Shown piece after piece: positions 16,273 through 26,532 of a DNA stretch of 32,472 nucleotides (positions within the stretch are counted from its first letter, which is position 1; every line of letters begins with the position of its first letter). The notes beneath the pieces were generated by a model that saw only the letters and a list, made by a program, of their open reading frames with translations, made no database searches and was not told the origin of the DNA. The translations under genes and the position numbers were made by a program. The stretch lies in NCBI GenBank assembly GCA_017454465.1, contig JAFTCY010000040.1, forward strand, positions 1-32,472, read 5' to 3'. The stretch is from Clostridia bacterium (GTDB taxonomy: Bacteria; Bacillota; Clostridia; Oscillospirales; CAG-272).

Positions 16273-18402
16273 TTGGATATCGAGAAGATCCTCGCTGAAA
16301 TGACACGGGAAGAGAAGGCTGCCCTGGTATCGGGCACCGATTTCACGTATACGAACCCCATACCAAGACTCGGAGTACCTTCCCTGTGCATGGCAGACGG
16401 CCCTCACGGACTGAGGAAGCAGACAGGTACCGGCGACAACGGAGTCAGCCGGTCTGAACCCGCAACCTCTTTCCCTACCGCTTCCTGCACTGCATCGGGC
16501 TGGAATCCGGATAACCTGCGGAAAATGGGCGAGGCTATCGCTGAGGAATGCCGCCATTACGGCGTCCACGTTCTCCTGGGACCGGGTCTGAATATAAAGC
16601 GGGGGCCCCTCTGCGGAAGGAACTTTGAGTACTTTTCCGAGGATCCGCTGCTGGCAGGTGTCATGGGCGCGGCCATGACTGAAGGCATCCAGTCCCGCGG
16701 CGTAGGCGCGACACTCAAGCATTTCGCCATGAACAACAGCGAAAACTACCGCTTCATGGGAAATTCCGTGGCCGGCGAGAATACGATCCGCAGTATTTAC
16801 CTCAGGCCTTTTGAATATGCCGTCCGGCACGCGTCACCCTCAGCGGTCATGTGCGCATACAACCGGATAAACGGAACCTACTGCTCCGAGAACAGGTGGC
16901 TGCTTACTGACATACTGAGAGAAGAATGGAATTTTTCCGGGATCGTGATGAGCGACTGGGGGGCAGTCCGTGACAGAGTCGCCGGGCTGAAGGCGGGAAT
17001 GGATCTGGAAATGCCCGGTGATACCGCGATATGCAGGAGGCGGATACTTGACTCCCTGACAGACGGTTCACTGGCCGTGGAGGAACTGGACAAAGCATGC
17101 CGGGGGATACTCAGATGGATAGAGAAATACCGTACCGACGGTGACGGTGCCCCCGTGGACTGGGATGCCCATCACAGACTGGCCGGCGACATTGCGGCAG
17201 ACTGCGCGGTCCTGCTGAAGAATGACGGAGTCCTTCCACTTGCTCAAAACGAAAAGCTGTATATCACCGGTCCGCTGTATGAGGAGATGCGCTATCAGGG
17301 TTCGGGAAGTTCAATGATCAGTCCGGCCCGTCTCACTTCACCGAAGGACGCGTTTGAATTCCACGGTATCCGGGAAAGCAGTCTTGACGAATGCGACAAG
17401 GTACTCGTTTTCTGCGGGCTGACCGACGAATACGAGTCTGAAGGATGCGACAGGGAGCACATGAGGATGCCCGAGGATCAGATCCGCCTGATAGATGAGA
17501 TGTGCGGGACCGGGAAGAAGGTCATTCTTGTCCTGTTCGGAGGCTCGCCGGTAGAGCTTCCGTTCTTTGACAGGGTCAGCGGGATCCTGAACATGTACCT
17601 GCCTGGCCAGAACGGCGGAAGCGCGGTCTATGACCTGCTGTACGGCTTTAAGAATCCTTCCGGGAAGCTGGCAGAGACATGGCCCCTCAGGTACGAAGAT
17701 TTTCCTGCTTGCAGGACCTTCGGCAAAGGGGTCTGCGAGGTCTATTCCGAGGGTACCGAGGTGGGATACCGGTACTACGGCAAACACGGCGTTCCCGTCC
17801 GTTTTCCCTTCGGATACGGATTGTCATATACGACCTTTGAACACTCCGGCTGGACAAAGGACGGGGATTCTTACCTTCAGACCGTCAGGAACACCGGAGA
17901 CAGGTTCGGGGCCGAGGTCGTCCAGCTCTACCTTGAAGGAGAGCTCAGGGGCTTTGAAAAAGTTTACCTTATGCCCGGAGAAGAAGCGTCGGTCCGGATC
18001 ACTCCGGACGAAAGGGACGGCACTGCGTACCCCGACGGGTATGACGTGCCGGAGGACTCCCCGTCCTATCCTGTCACCCTCGAGTCGAGGATGACCGATC
18101 TCGGCAGGTCCTTCATTGGCAGAATACTCCTCGGAGCCATGCTTTCCGTGGCAAAGAAACAAGAAAGGGATGCTCTGAAGATGCCTGAGGGATCTGAAAG
18201 GCAAAACGCCCTGAAAGGCGCCCTGTTCCTTAAAAGGATACTTGAGAGCAACTCCCCCAGATCCCTTTCCATGAGCGCAGGAAAATCTCTTCCCTACAAT
18301 TTCGCCTGCGGTTTCGTGGAAATGGCAAACGGCCATCTTCTGAAAGGCCTGCGCTGCCTTACGTCCAAAATCACTGTACCAAAACTTCCCAAGGAGGAAT
18401 AA
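16273..18402 (+). CDS. Glycoside hydrolase family 3 beta-glucosidase, cytoplasmic
   Basis: The 709-residue GH3 enzyme probably removes terminal beta-linked glucose (or a similar sugar) from an imported glycoside. The N-terminal barrel has [24 protein letters not shown] and the nucleophile Asp228 in VMSDWGA. The second domain has [10 protein letters not shown] and the acid/base loop ESEGCDR (about 388-394). A fibronectin-III-like part ([30 protein letters not shown]) and a helical C-terminal tail follow, as in many clostridial GH3 enzymes. There is no signal peptide. The TTG at 16273 has GGAGG 8 bases upstream. It is the first gene of a three-gene operon, 4 bp before the symporter. The exact sugar specificity is not readable. 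Confidence 0.92.
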   Translation: MDIEKILAEMTREEKAALVSGTDFTYTNPIPRLGVPSLCMADGPHGLRKQTGTGDNGVSRSEPATSFPTASCTASGWNPDNLRKMGEAIAEECRHYGVHVLLGPGLNIKRGPLCGRNFEYFSEDPLLAGVMGAAMTEGIQSRGVGATLKHFAMNNSENYRFMGNSVAGENTIRSIYLRPFEYAVRHASPSAVMCAYNRINGTYCSENRWLLTDILREEWNFSGIVMSDWGAVRDRVAGLKAGMDLEMPGDTAICRRRILDSLTDGSLAVEELDKACRGILRWIEKYRTDGDGAPVDWDAHHRLAGDIAADCAVLLKNDGVLPLAQNEKLYITGPLYEEMRYQGSGSSMISPARLTSPKDAFEFHGIRESSLDECDKVLVFCGLTDEYESEGCDREHMRMPEDQIRLIDEMCGTGKKVILVLFGGSPVELPFFDRVSGILNMYLPGQNGGSAVYDLLYGFKNPSGKLAETWPLRYEDFPACRTFGKGVCEVYSEGTEVGYRYYGKHGVPVRFPFGYGLSYTTFEHSGWTKDGDSYLQTVRNTGDRFGAEVVQLYLEGELRGFEKVYLMPGEEASVRITPDERDGTAYPDGYDVPEDSPSYPVTLESRMTDLGRSFIGRILLGAMLSVAKKQERDALKMPEGSERQNALKGALFLKRILESNSPRSLSMSAGKSLPYNFACGFVEMANGHLLKGLRCLTSKITVPKLPKEE

Positions 18403-18406
18403 CAGC

Positions 18407-20011
18407 ATGAGATTACCTTCCAGCGCCATCAGATCCCCCGAAGTGAAAGCACGGGAAAAATGGCTGGGCTATCTGCTCGGTCCCGCGGGAGCTCTTCTTC
18501 TGAACGCGGTACTGGCCACTTACCTGAACGTCTACTATACGGATGTCCTGAACCTGACACCTCTCTGGGGCGGACTCTTTCTCACTGTCTTCCCGATCGT
18601 TTCAAAGATCATAGATGCCTTAACGAATGTCATAATGGGGCAGATCATCGACAGGACCAGGAACAAGGAAGGCAAAGCCAGGCCATGGCTCTTCCTTTCT
18701 GCGTTTCTCGTCCCGGTCACCGGGATACTGCTCTTTACGGTCCCCGAAGGCAGCGACCTCGTAAAGGCTCTGTGGGTGATGATCTCCTACAATCTGTTTT
18801 ATTCCTTTGCATACACCATATTCAATATGAGCCACAACCTGATGGTGCCTCTGTCCACACGTGACAGCAAGGCAAGAGGCGGGCTCTCTGTTTTCAACCA
18901 GATCACATCCATAATGATGTCCGGTATTCTTGTCGCGCTTGTATTCCCCATGGTGGTCATGCCCATGATAGGCGCGGAAAAATCAAGCTGGATCACCCTC
19001 ATGAGCATCCTGTCGATCCTTGCTCTTCCGCTTACGCTTCTGGAATACTTCTTTACCAAGGAACGTGTCACAGAGGAAGCCGCCGCGGCGGGTGAAGAGA
19101 CAAAGATACCCTTCATGGAACAGCTGAAGATGCTGTTTACCGACAAGTACATGGTTCTGATGTACCTCTACTTCTTTATATACACCGTAGGCACTGTTAT
19201 GAAAAATCTCGGCCTCGTGTATTACTGCAACTACGTGCTGGGAACATACAACGACGGGATCACGCAGATGCTGGTCTCTGTCATAGGCGGCATTCCCATG
19301 GGAATAGGAATATTCGCGGTATGGCCTCTCGCGAAGAGATTCGGAAAGAGGAATGTCACGATGTTCGGCTTCGTTCTGTACGCCCTCGGATCCCTCATCT
19401 GCTGGCTGTTCCCGACGAATCTGGTCGTGGTCCTTGTGGGTCAGTTCATAAAAAACATCGGCGGGCTGCCCTGTGCTTACGTATTCATGGCACTGTTTGC
19501 CGACTGTCTTGATCATCTCGAGTGGAAGACTGACAAGCGGATCGACGGAGCGGCGATGTCGATCTACAATATCATCGCTGTTGCCATGGTGGGCATCGTG
19601 ACAGGAGTTTTCAACTGGCTGCTCTCAAAAGCGGGATATCTCGCGCCCATAACGGCCTCGAGCACCCGGGACGCTGCAGCACAGCTGGCTGCCAACGGCT
19701 GGACTTCCCAGCTGCCGCTGGAGAGCATCAAGCCGGCGGCGGACGGGATACTGACCGTGGGGCTCCGGCAGTCCGCAGGGGTAAACTCTGCCATAACCTT
19801 CGCTTTCGTCGGACTCGAAGTCATCACGGGCATCGCGCTCGCTTTGATACTGCTGTTCCTCAATGTGGAAAAGAACCTGCCGAGGGAGCAGGCCGAGATA
19901 AAGGCAAGACATGAGGCAGCATCATCCGGAGCACCGGTGGGCAGTGCATCTGCCGGTGAGACAGAGGTCATCTCCGACAGCTTACCGGAAGACCCGGCAG
20001 GTGAGAAATGA
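18407..20011 (+). CDS. GPH-family (MelB-like) glycoside:cation symporter
   Basis: This 534-residue membrane protein of the glycoside-pentoside-hexuronide family, part of the major facilitator superfamily, imports sugars or glycosides with Na+ or H+. The family features are visible: about 12 hydrophobic segments, [19 protein letters not shown] in helix 1, [19 protein letters not shown] with the conserved Asp residues of the cation site, and RPWLFLSA. The C-terminus is a soluble, Ala/Glu-rich tail of about 45 residues. ATG 18407 has AAGGAGG about 9 bases upstream. The stop overlaps the GH78 ATG, so the transporter is translated together with the rhamnosidase, which supports import of a rhamnose-containing glycoside. 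Confidence 0.92.
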   Translation: MRLPSSAIRSPEVKAREKWLGYLLGPAGALLLNAVLATYLNVYYTDVLNLTPLWGGLFLTVFPIVSKIIDALTNVIMGQIIDRTRNKEGKARPWLFLSAFLVPVTGILLFTVPEGSDLVKALWVMISYNLFYSFAYTIFNMSHNLMVPLSTRDSKARGGLSVFNQITSIMMSGILVALVFPMVVMPMIGAEKSSWITLMSILSILALPLTLLEYFFTKERVTEEAAAAGEETKIPFMEQLKMLFTDKYMVLMYLYFFIYTVGTVMKNLGLVYYCNYVLGTYNDGITQMLVSVIGGIPMGIGIFAVWPLAKRFGKRNVTMFGFVLYALGSLICWLFPTNLVVVLVGQFIKNIGGLPCAYVFMALFADCLDHLEWKTDKRIDGAAMSIYNIIAVAMVGIVTGVFNWLLSKAGYLAPITASSTRDAAAQLAANGWTSQLPLESIKPAADGILTVGLRQSAGVNSAITFAFVGLEVITGIALALILLFLNVEKNLPREQAEIKARHEAASSGAPVGSASAGETEVISDSLPEDPAGEK

Positions 20012-22545
20012 TGAAAGCTTCAAGACTTCGCACAGAATATCTGAACGATCCCCTTGGCCTTGACGTGAAACGCCCGCGCCTCATGTGGAACTGTGAAGGG
20101 GGCACGAAACAGACGTCGTACAGGATCGTAACGGAAAAATGGGACAGCGGAAAGGTAAAAAGCTCTTCGATGTCCGCAGTGTATCCGTATGATCTCCGTG
20201 ACAGGGAACGTATAGTCTGGAAGATCTGCCTGTGGGATGAGAACGACGAGGCGGGAGAATGGAACGAAGCGTTCTTTGAAACAGGCATTTCCGAGTGGAA
20301 AGCCAAATGGATCAGCGGCGGCTATAAAGCCAGAAGAAAAGAACGTTATCCCGTCGACTGCTTCCGCAGGATATTCATTGTGGAAAAAGAGTTTCAGACA
20401 GCCAGGCTGTACATCACAGCCTGCGGACTGTATGAAGCGAGGATCGGCGGCAAACGCGTGGGAGCTTTCGTAATGGCTCCCGGATATACGGACTACCGCA
20501 GGCGCATACAGTATCAGACATATGATGTGACAGGTATGATAAGGCAGGGTGAGAACCGGCTGACGGTACAGCTCGCCGACGGCTGGTACAGGGGATCCTG
20601 CGGAGCCTGGGGCAGAAGAAACCAGTACGGCACCGAGACCAAACTTCTCGCCCAGCTCGAGATAAACTATACGGACGGGAGCCGTGAGACCTTTGCGACC
20701 GATGAGAACTGGGACTGGTCGTGCGACGGCCCGATCCGCTTCGCCGACAACAAGGACGGAGAGATCGTAGAAGGATTCCGGACACCGCTTTACGACAAAA
20801 AAGCAAAAGTCACCAGTCACGGTGTAAAACCGTCCGCGTCAAATAATGTGCCTGTAACCGAGCATGAAACTTTCAAGCCTGTCCTGATAAAGACACCGTC
20901 AGGCAAGTCTGTTCTTGATTTCGGTCAGAATATAGCCGGGTATATTTCATTTTCGCTGAAGGCGGAATACGGGCAGCAGGTCCTTCTGAAGTTCGGCGAA
21001 ATGCTTGATGAGAATGGGGAATTCACCCAGAAAAACTTTCAGCTTGTCCGGGGGAAGCTCGTCACTCCCCTCCAGCTGGTCAGATACACCTGCGCTGCCG
21101 GCAGAAATGAATACAAAACCAAATTCTCCGTCTTTGGATTCCGGTATGTTCTAGTTGAGTCTGACGCCGGTTTCTCTACTGATGATTTTACGGCTGTTGC
21201 CGTATATTCCGATCTTGAGCGTACCGGATGGTTCGAGTCTTCAAACACTCTGCTGAACCGCTTCTTTGAAGCCACGGTGTGGTCGGCAAAAGGAAACCAC
21301 CTTGACATACCCACAGACTGCCCGACCAGGGAGCGGCACGGCTGGACCGGGGACGCCCAGATCTTCGCCCGGTCGGCAAGTTATCTGTTCAGCTTTGCTC
21401 CCTTTGCGCGGAAATACCTGAATGACCTTATGGACGTTCAGCATAAAAACGGTAATTATACACAGATCGCCCCGGTCGGCGGGGTGGATCCGTACATGAG
21501 GCCCATGGACGGCTCTGCGGGATGGTCAGATGCCGGGGTGCTCATTCCCTGGGTGATCTACAGCCAGTACGGTGACAAGCGCCTGCTGGAGGACGATTAC
21601 CCGAACATGAGACGGTACGCCATGTACAAGATCGGTAACATCGGAAAGTGGTATCCCACCTCACTGCCGACCGGACTTGGACTGAAAGACTCTCTGGCCA
21701 TTTCAAATTACGGCCAGTCCTACGGCGAGTGGGCGGAGCCCTCGGACGTCAATGCATTCCGGGTTGCCGATTTCATTTCCCCGCACCCGGAGGAGACCAC
21801 CGCGTACATCATTTATATGCTTCTCTGTATGGAGAAGATCGCTTTGATCCTCGGGAAAACGGATGACGCGGACTTTTTCAGGAAAAACGCCGACAAGGCG
21901 ACATCCGGCTACCGTTCTCTCGTTAAAACAAGAAAATTCACTCTTGACACTGACAGGCAGGCAAAACTGGTTCGTCCCCTTTATCTGAAACTTCTTGACG
22001 AAGAACAGTCTGATTATGCCAGGAAGCGTCTAATCGAAGCGCTGGACCGGTACGGATGGCGACTGGGGACCGGATTTCTCTCCACTCCCCTCATCCTTTA
22101 TGTGCTTTCCGAAATAGACACGGAATACGCGTTCAGGTTGCTGGAGAACGAGGAGATCCCCGGGTGGCTTTCCATGCCCAAGCACGGCGCCACTACCGTC
22201 TGGGAGAACTGGAACGGCCCGTTCAGCACTGAGGGAGCCGGGCTGGGTTCCCTTAACCACTATTCGAAGGGAGCCCTTGCGGAATGGCTCTTCACGACCA
22301 TGTGCGGCATAAGGGTGGAAGGAGAAAACCGCTTCACCGTCGCGCCGCGTCCGGGAGGACATTTCACATATGCCCGGGCTTCTTACGACAGCATTTACGG
22401 AATGATAAGCTCCGGATGGGAAAGACATGACGGGTTCACCGTATATTCCGTAACTGTACCGGTGAACTGCGAAGCGGTCATCTCCCTGCCCGGCGGAAGA
22501 ACCGAGACCGCGGGGCCGGGAACTTATACGTACCGGGAGGGCTGA
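20008..22545 (+). CDS. Glycoside hydrolase family 78 alpha-L-rhamnosidase, cytoplasmic
   Basis: The 845-residue GH78 enzyme removes terminal alpha-L-rhamnose, inverting the anomer. It begins with the family's [21 protein letters not shown], then beta-sandwich domains ([39 protein letters not shown]). The alpha6/alpha6 barrel carries the acidic active-site segment [19 protein letters not shown] and the later [11 protein letters not shown] and [15 protein letters not shown] motifs. There is no signal peptide, so it acts after uptake. Two ATGs lie in tandem (20008, 20011) behind AGGTGAG; either could start. Paired with GH3 it would strip a rhamnosyl-glucoside such as rutinose from plant glycosides, but that is inference. 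No rhamnose catabolic genes (rhaA, rhaB, rhaD) are in the window. Confidence 0.93.
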   Translation: MMKASRLRTEYLNDPLGLDVKRPRLMWNCEGGTKQTSYRIVTEKWDSGKVKSSSMSAVYPYDLRDRERIVWKICLWDENDEAGEWNEAFFETGISEWKAKWISGGYKARRKERYPVDCFRRIFIVEKEFQTARLYITACGLYEARIGGKRVGAFVMAPGYTDYRRRIQYQTYDVTGMIRQGENRLTVQLADGWYRGSCGAWGRRNQYGTETKLLAQLEINYTDGSRETFATDENWDWSCDGPIRFADNKDGEIVEGFRTPLYDKKAKVTSHGVKPSASNNVPVTEHETFKPVLIKTPSGKSVLDFGQNIAGYISFSLKAEYGQQVLLKFGEMLDENGEFTQKNFQLVRGKLVTPLQLVRYTCAAGRNEYKTKFSVFGFRYVLVESDAGFSTDDFTAVAVYSDLERTGWFESSNTLLNRFFEATVWSAKGNHLDIPTDCPTRERHGWTGDAQIFARSASYLFSFAPFARKYLNDLMDVQHKNGNYTQIAPVGGVDPYMRPMDGSAGWSDAGVLIPWVIYSQYGDKRLLEDDYPNMRRYAMYKIGNIGKWYPTSLPTGLGLKDSLAISNYGQSYGEWAEPSDVNAFRVADFISPHPEETTAYIIYMLLCMEKIALILGKTDDADFFRKNADKATSGYRSLVKTRKFTLDTDRQAKLVRPLYLKLLDEEQSDYARKRLIEALDRYGWRLGTGFLSTPLILYVLSEIDTEYAFRLLENEEIPGWLSMPKHGATTVWENWNGPFSTEGAGLGSLNHYSKGALAEWLFTTMCGIRVEGENRFTVAPRPGGHFTYARASYDSIYGMISSGWERHDGFTVYSVTVPVNCEAVISLPGGRTETAGPGTYTYREG

Positions 22546-22558
22546 TTCATAAAAAAAT

Positions 22559-22595
22559 AAGCGCGGTTCATCCGTTTTGGGTCACCGCGCTTTTC
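22559..22595. terminator. Bidirectional intrinsic terminator between GH78 and the DUF4867-like gene
   Basis: AAGCGCGGT (22559-22567) pairs perfectly with ACCGCGCTT (22584-22592). TTTTCTT follows on the plus side and an A-run precedes it, giving a U-tract for minus-strand transcripts. It closes both the glycosidase operon and the convergent seven-gene operon. Confidence 0.88.
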
Positions 22596-22607
22596 TTATT
22601 AATATCT

Positions 22608-23291
22608 TTATATCATAAGCTGAATGTTTCGTCCCTTGATCCCCGGAAAGGCGCCCTTTTCCGCCTGGGGAGAATCGCTGTGGCATACGAGCCACTTGTT
22701 TCTCATCCAAAGAAGGGATTCCTCGTCATCATAAGGAGCCCGTTCACCAAGAGGGATCGGTTCATTTGTACCCTTTTCAAGGATCACCATGCAGTTGAAC
22801 CCGTCCTCCTTTACTCTGAGGGGAGCAAAATGCAGGATCCCGGGATGTATCACGACCGCCGTGTTTGGAGCAACGTAAAACGCTTTGAGGCTGCCTGACG
22901 CTATATACCCGTTGAATAACTGATCCTGCCTGCCGAGAAGGAGCACCATCCCGGTGGTGGTGTAATTCACCTCTGAACAGCGGTGATACTCCAGGGCGTT
23001 CATCGTATAGCCCCGTCCGTTGCAGTACCCGGCCTGCACAGGCATCTCTCCGAAGAACTTTCTTCTGGACATTGTCACCAGGGGCAGCTCCTCGAGTGAA
23101 GGATCCGAGGCCACATAGATATTTCCCGATTCCGGGACAGGAGTCCTCTTCATTGCCTTTCTGAGCTCCAGGTCTTCCTCATGAGATATTCTGATCACCT
23201 CGCCGTATGGTCTGAAATCCCAGTCACTGCAGGATAAGATCTCAAGATCAGGGTTCATCTTTCTGATCCTGTTTAATATTTGGCTTCCCAT
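22608..23291 (-). CDS. DUF4867-like cupin-fold protein, function unknown
   Basis: The 227-residue soluble protein resembles the DUF4867 family, from memory. The middle shows a cupin-like run: MNALEYHRCSEVNY, TGMVLLLGRQDQ, KAFYVAPNTAVVIHPGILHF and FNCMVILEKGTN. His and Glu residues lie where a cupin would bind metal (YHRCSE; PGILHFAP). The family has no established reaction as far as I know; a sugar epimerase, mutarotase or lyase role would fit the fold and context but is speculation. Its ATG overlaps the ROK stop (ATGA), with GGAGG 8-9 bases upstream, and it is the last gene before the terminator. The tight coupling suggests it serves the same pathway as the transketolase cluster. Confidence 0.7.
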   Translation of the reverse strand: MGSQILNRIRKMNPDLEILSCSDWDFRPYGEVIRISHEEDLELRKAMKRTPVPESGNIYVASDPSLEELPLVTMSRRKFFGEMPVQAGYCNGRGYTMNALEYHRCSEVNYTTTGMVLLLGRQDQLFNGYIASGSLKAFYVAPNTAVVIHPGILHFAPLRVKEDGFNCMVILEKGTNEPIPLGERAPYDDEESLLWMRNKWLVCHSDSPQAEKGAFPGIKGRNIQLMI

Positions 23292-24511
23292 CAGTCTGTT
23301 CCTCCGTTTTCAAAATACTGCGTCACCGCGAGAAGCGGCGCGGAAAGTTCTTCAAGCTTACCGTTATAACTGCTCTTTACCACAGCAACTGAACGGGCCG
23401 AATCAATGCCGGACTCGATCCCTGCCAACAGCCTGGACATGTAATATGGGTGGTCAAAGATCTTGCCGTAGAGGATAACGATGCCCGGGTCCATCAGATA
23501 CACAAGGCTCTTCAGTGCCTCGGAAAGATACAGGATCCCGCGGTCTGTCACTGACCGGGCGCCTTCGTCTCCGCTTCGGGCCGCGTTGAGAACATCGAAT
23601 ATGTCTATTTTCCCCGGTCTCTTTTCCTCCGCGGTTTTCCAGAGAAGAGGGGTATTTTCAGGACCAAGGATCCTCTCTGCTTCCTCCAGCATATATGCCG
23701 GGGATGATATAGTCTCAAGACATCCGGTCTTTCCGCAGTGACACGGTTTTCCGCCGGAAGGCATCGCCGGCATGTGCCCTATTTCCGAACACTGCATATG
23801 GTCACCCTGCCAGATCGTCCTTCCTACTGACAGAGCACCGCCTATGCCCGAATCACAGCGAAGGAAGAACCTGCTGTCAATGGAAGGATCATATGAAAGG
23901 AAAAGCTGGGCAGCCAGCATAGATCGGACATTGTTTGAAAGCACGGTCTTCAGCCCGGTGTTTCTCTCGAATATGTCGCATACAGGAACGTCACTTTCGC
24001 AAAATGTATCATAGCTTGATACGGCGTTTCGGCGGTCACGGCTTATCACGCCCCTCAGCGCGATCCCTATGCCGATTACAGTGTCACCGGAGATCCCGTG
24101 CCTCAAAGTCAGCTCCGCAAGCCTTGAGCACACCTTTCCGATCGCCGGCTCCGGCTCTGCTTTCAGAGGCAGTTCCATTTTTTCCGAAAAGATCAGCTCA
24201 CCATTGAGCCATGCTGCGGAAAGAATGGCGCTGCCGAGCCCGAAGAACACTCCCAATGCGCATCTGTTCCTGACATTTATTTTCAGTCCTATCTCTCTTC
24301 TGCCCGCTCCGTTCCCGGGCTTGAAATCTCCTTCAATGATCAGGCCCTCGGATATCAGCTCGGAAACTATCTTGGTGATGGCCGCCGGGGTCAGGCCCAG
24401 CTTTTCGGCAAGTCTTTTTCTCGATATTCCCTGCTCATCATGAACGCAGAACAGCGCGGACGCCCTGTTGCTGCGCCTTACGCTGGACATATTGTCCGAT
24501 TCGTAACGCAT
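23291..24511 (-). CDS. ROK-family transcriptional regulator
   Basis: This is a 406-residue ROK (repressor, ORF, kinase) regulator. It has an N-terminal winged helix-turn-helix (ISRKRLAEKLGLTPAAITKI, then VSELISEGLI) and a sugar-kinase-like sensor domain with the ROK zinc signature EIGHMPAMPSGGKPCHCGKT, then GCLETI. The kinase ATP loop is degenerate, as expected for a regulator of the NagC/XylR/Mlc type. These proteins usually repress a sugar operon until a sugar or sugar phosphate binds. ATG 24511 has GGAGG 5 bases upstream and lies 24 bp after the EamA gene. As the sixth gene of the minus operon it is probably autoregulated, and the inverted repeat at 28830-28850 is a candidate target. Confidence 0.93.
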   Translation of the reverse strand: MRYESDNMSSVRRSNRASALFCVHDEQGISRKRLAEKLGLTPAAITKIVSELISEGLIIEGDFKPGNGAGRREIGLKINVRNRCALGVFFGLGSAILSAAWLNGELIFSEKMELPLKAEPEPAIGKVCSRLAELTLRHGISGDTVIGIGIALRGVISRDRRNAVSSYDTFCESDVPVCDIFERNTGLKTVLSNNVRSMLAAQLFLSYDPSIDSRFFLRCDSGIGGALSVGRTIWQGDHMQCSEIGHMPAMPSGGKPCHCGKTGCLETISSPAYMLEEAERILGPENTPLLWKTAEEKRPGKIDIFDVLNAARSGDEGARSVTDRGILYLSEALKSLVYLMDPGIVILYGKIFDHPYYMSRLLAGIESGIDSARSVAVVKSSYNGKLEELSAPLLAVTQYFENGGTD

Positions 24512-24535
24512 AAGCCCTCCTCTGTATAATCTTGA

Positions 24536-25438
24536 TTATCTGCTTTCCGGGTGGAATCTCTCTCTCAGAAGTATCACCGCCGCTCCTGCAAGGACTATGC
24601 CGATCCCCAGCGCTTTCAGCCAGGTCATCCGTTCCCCGAGGAAGAAGATCCCGATGAAACAGCTCACCACAGGCATCAGCAGGAGCCAGAGCTTCACGAT
24701 CCAGACTTCATGCCTTTTGAGATTCCTGTAATAGAAGAAATATATCATGGTCTGGGCGAATCCCCCGAGCATCACGAGAGGCCAGAGCCCCGGGATATCG
24801 AGACTTCCGATATTTGCAAGATCACCTCTCGCAAGTGTGCATACCGCAAAAAGGACCAGGACCACGAAATTGTTGTAGTATGAGATAGAATCCGTATCTC
24901 CGTTCCTTTTTTTCTGCACATGCTTTATAAGAAAAGCATTGGCTGTAACGCACAGCGCGCTCAGGATAAAGAATATGTCCGTAAAATGGAATTCAATGCC
25001 CGAGGGGTCTATCCCCAGGACAAGAAGCACTCCGGCCAGCATAACGATACTTCCGATCCAGTCGCTGGCGTAAAGTCTCTGTCTGTATATCACGACAGTC
25101 AGTATGTTCACCATCAAAACGTCTGTCTTAAGCAGAGCTGTTCCGGTAGCCAAAGATCCTCCCGCGTATCCCAGGTTCGCGAACAGGTCAAGGAGGAAGC
25201 CCAGCACTCCGATCAGGATCAGAAACCATACTGTCCTTCCCTGGCGGAACAGCCTGCGGTATCCGCCGTCCAGAAATATCTGGACCGTCAGGAACACCAG
25301 CGCCGCGGATCTGAGAAGAAATCCCGCGAGAAAAGCGGATCCCGTCCCGTCCACCAGATACTTGCTGACGGCATAGTATACAGACCATGCTATGATCATA
25401 CCGGCGATCATGCCGGCGCTTTGTATCTTCCGGTTCAT
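24536..25438 (-). CDS. EamA/DMT-superfamily transporter
   Basis: This 300-residue membrane protein has about ten hydrophobic helices in two EamA repeats. The first runs from MIAGMIIAWSVYYAVSKYLV to IVMLAGVLLVLGID, the second from ILSALCVTANAFLI to FLGERMTWLKALGIGIVLAG, each ending with the family-typical E-x-(6)-G-x2-L/I-V-x-AG pattern. Members carry small metabolites, usually outward. In the proposed pathway it could export isethionate or import the sugar. ATG 25438 overlaps the alcohol dehydrogenase stop (ATGA), so its product is made along with that enzyme. Direction and substrate are not readable from sequence. Confidence 0.88.
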   Translation of the reverse strand: MNRKIQSAGMIAGMIIAWSVYYAVSKYLVDGTGSAFLAGFLLRSAALVFLTVQIFLDGGYRRLFRQGRTVWFLILIGVLGFLLDLFANLGYAGGSLATGTALLKTDVLMVNILTVVIYRQRLYASDWIGSIVMLAGVLLVLGIDPSGIEFHFTDIFFILSALCVTANAFLIKHVQKKRNGDTDSISYYNNFVVLVLFAVCTLARGDLANIGSLDIPGLWPLVMLGGFAQTMIYFFYYRNLKRHEVWIVKLWLLLMPVVSCFIGIFFLGERMTWLKALGIGIVLAGAAVILLRERFHPESR

Positions 25439-26532
25439 TTCAAAGTTTCAAACATTTCCCTCAGCGATTCCACGTTCATCTCAACCGGATTGTTTCTCAT
25501 CAGCGGATGGGCCGCACAGTCACGGCTGAGTTTGTCGATATCCGGATCGGGAAGATCCGAAAGGCGGGTACGGAGACCTGCCATCTCTTTAAGCTCATCT
25601 ATCCTTTCAGCGAGTTCTTCAGTGCCTGAAAGCCCGGCTTCTTTCGCCAGGGCACCAAGTCTTTCGTCCGAGTTGATCCTCACGAAAGCGGACAGGGTGA
25701 AGGCGCACGCTTCACCGTGGGGAAGATGGTAATCCTCCGACAGCGGATAGCTGCAGGCATGGCATCCGGCGGTCTTCGGCATGGCGAAACTGAGTCCCCC
25801 CAGAAGCGCGGCCATCGACATGTTGCGGCGGGCTTCCTTGTCCTCACCGTTCCTCCATGCATTTTCAAGGTTTCCAAGAACCAGTTTTACGGCCTCTTTC
25901 GCCATCAGGTCGCTTATAGGCTGATGTCCCCTGCTCCAGTATCCCTCCAGAGCGTGGGCCAGAGCGTCCAGACCGGTATTCATCGTGGTCCTTTTCGGAA
26001 CGGAATATGTGAGTTCGGGATCTATCAGCGCCATACCGGGCATGAAGACCGGGTCATTGATGGTCTTCTTTTCCTTTCCGCAGCTTGTTACGGATACCTG
26101 GGTGACTTCGCTTCCGGTGCCTGCGGTTGTGGGGATCGCTATAACAGTCAGCCTTTTTGCCGGAAATCTTTTTTCGCCCCTGAAATACGGAAGAGCGTTG
26201 TCAGACTCGCAGGCAATGGCTGCCGCGAATTTCGCTGTATCCATGGTGCTTCCGCCTCCCATTGCCGCCACAGCCTCCGCGCCGTACGACCGGGTCAGGA
26301 ACGCCGCTTCATTGACTCCTTTTATCTGCGGGTTCTCCTCGATGTCCGAGAAAACGCCGCAGATCTCCGGTATCTCCGCAGCCAGTTCTTCCGCTCTGCC
26401 GCGGAGGAATCTGTCGCACAGGAGCATGCACCTGGATATTCCCGCCTCTTTCAGTATTCCGCCGAGACCGCGTATCCTGCCTTCTCCGAAGATGATCTTC
26501 ACAGGCTGGGAATAAATGAAATCATTTGCCAT
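25435..26532 (-). CDS. Iron-dependent (type III) alcohol dehydrogenase, candidate sulfoacetaldehyde reductase
   Basis: This is a 365-residue metal-dependent alcohol dehydrogenase. It has the NAD(P) motif GGGSTMDTAK, the TAGTGSEVTQ loop, and metal ligands in MNTGLDALAHALEGYW (Asp and His), HACSYPLSEDYHLPHGEACA (two His). The family reduces small aldehydes to alcohols or the reverse. Known sulfoacetaldehyde reductases of anaerobes that make isethionate (for example SarD/TauF and the Clostridium SqwF) belong to this family, and the neighbours here fit that reaction. Other small aldehydes, including acetaldehyde or lactaldehyde, cannot be excluded. Its ATG lies inside the end of the isomerase gene and its stop overlaps the transporter start, so translation is coupled on both sides. 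Confidence 0.9.
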   Translation of the reverse strand: MANDFIYSQPVKIIFGEGRIRGLGGILKEAGISRCMLLCDRFLRGRAEELAAEIPEICGVFSDIEENPQIKGVNEAAFLTRSYGAEAVAAMGGGSTMDTAKFAAAIACESDNALPYFRGEKRFPAKRLTVIAIPTTAGTGSEVTQVSVTSCGKEKKTINDPVFMPGMALIDPELTYSVPKRTTMNTGLDALAHALEGYWSRGHQPISDLMAKEAVKLVLGNLENAWRNGEDKEARRNMSMAALLGGLSFAMPKTAGCHACSYPLSEDYHLPHGEACAFTLSAFVRINSDERLGALAKEAGLSGTEELAERIDELKEMAGLRTRLSDLPDPDIDKLSRDCAAHPLMRNNPVEMNVESLREMFETLK

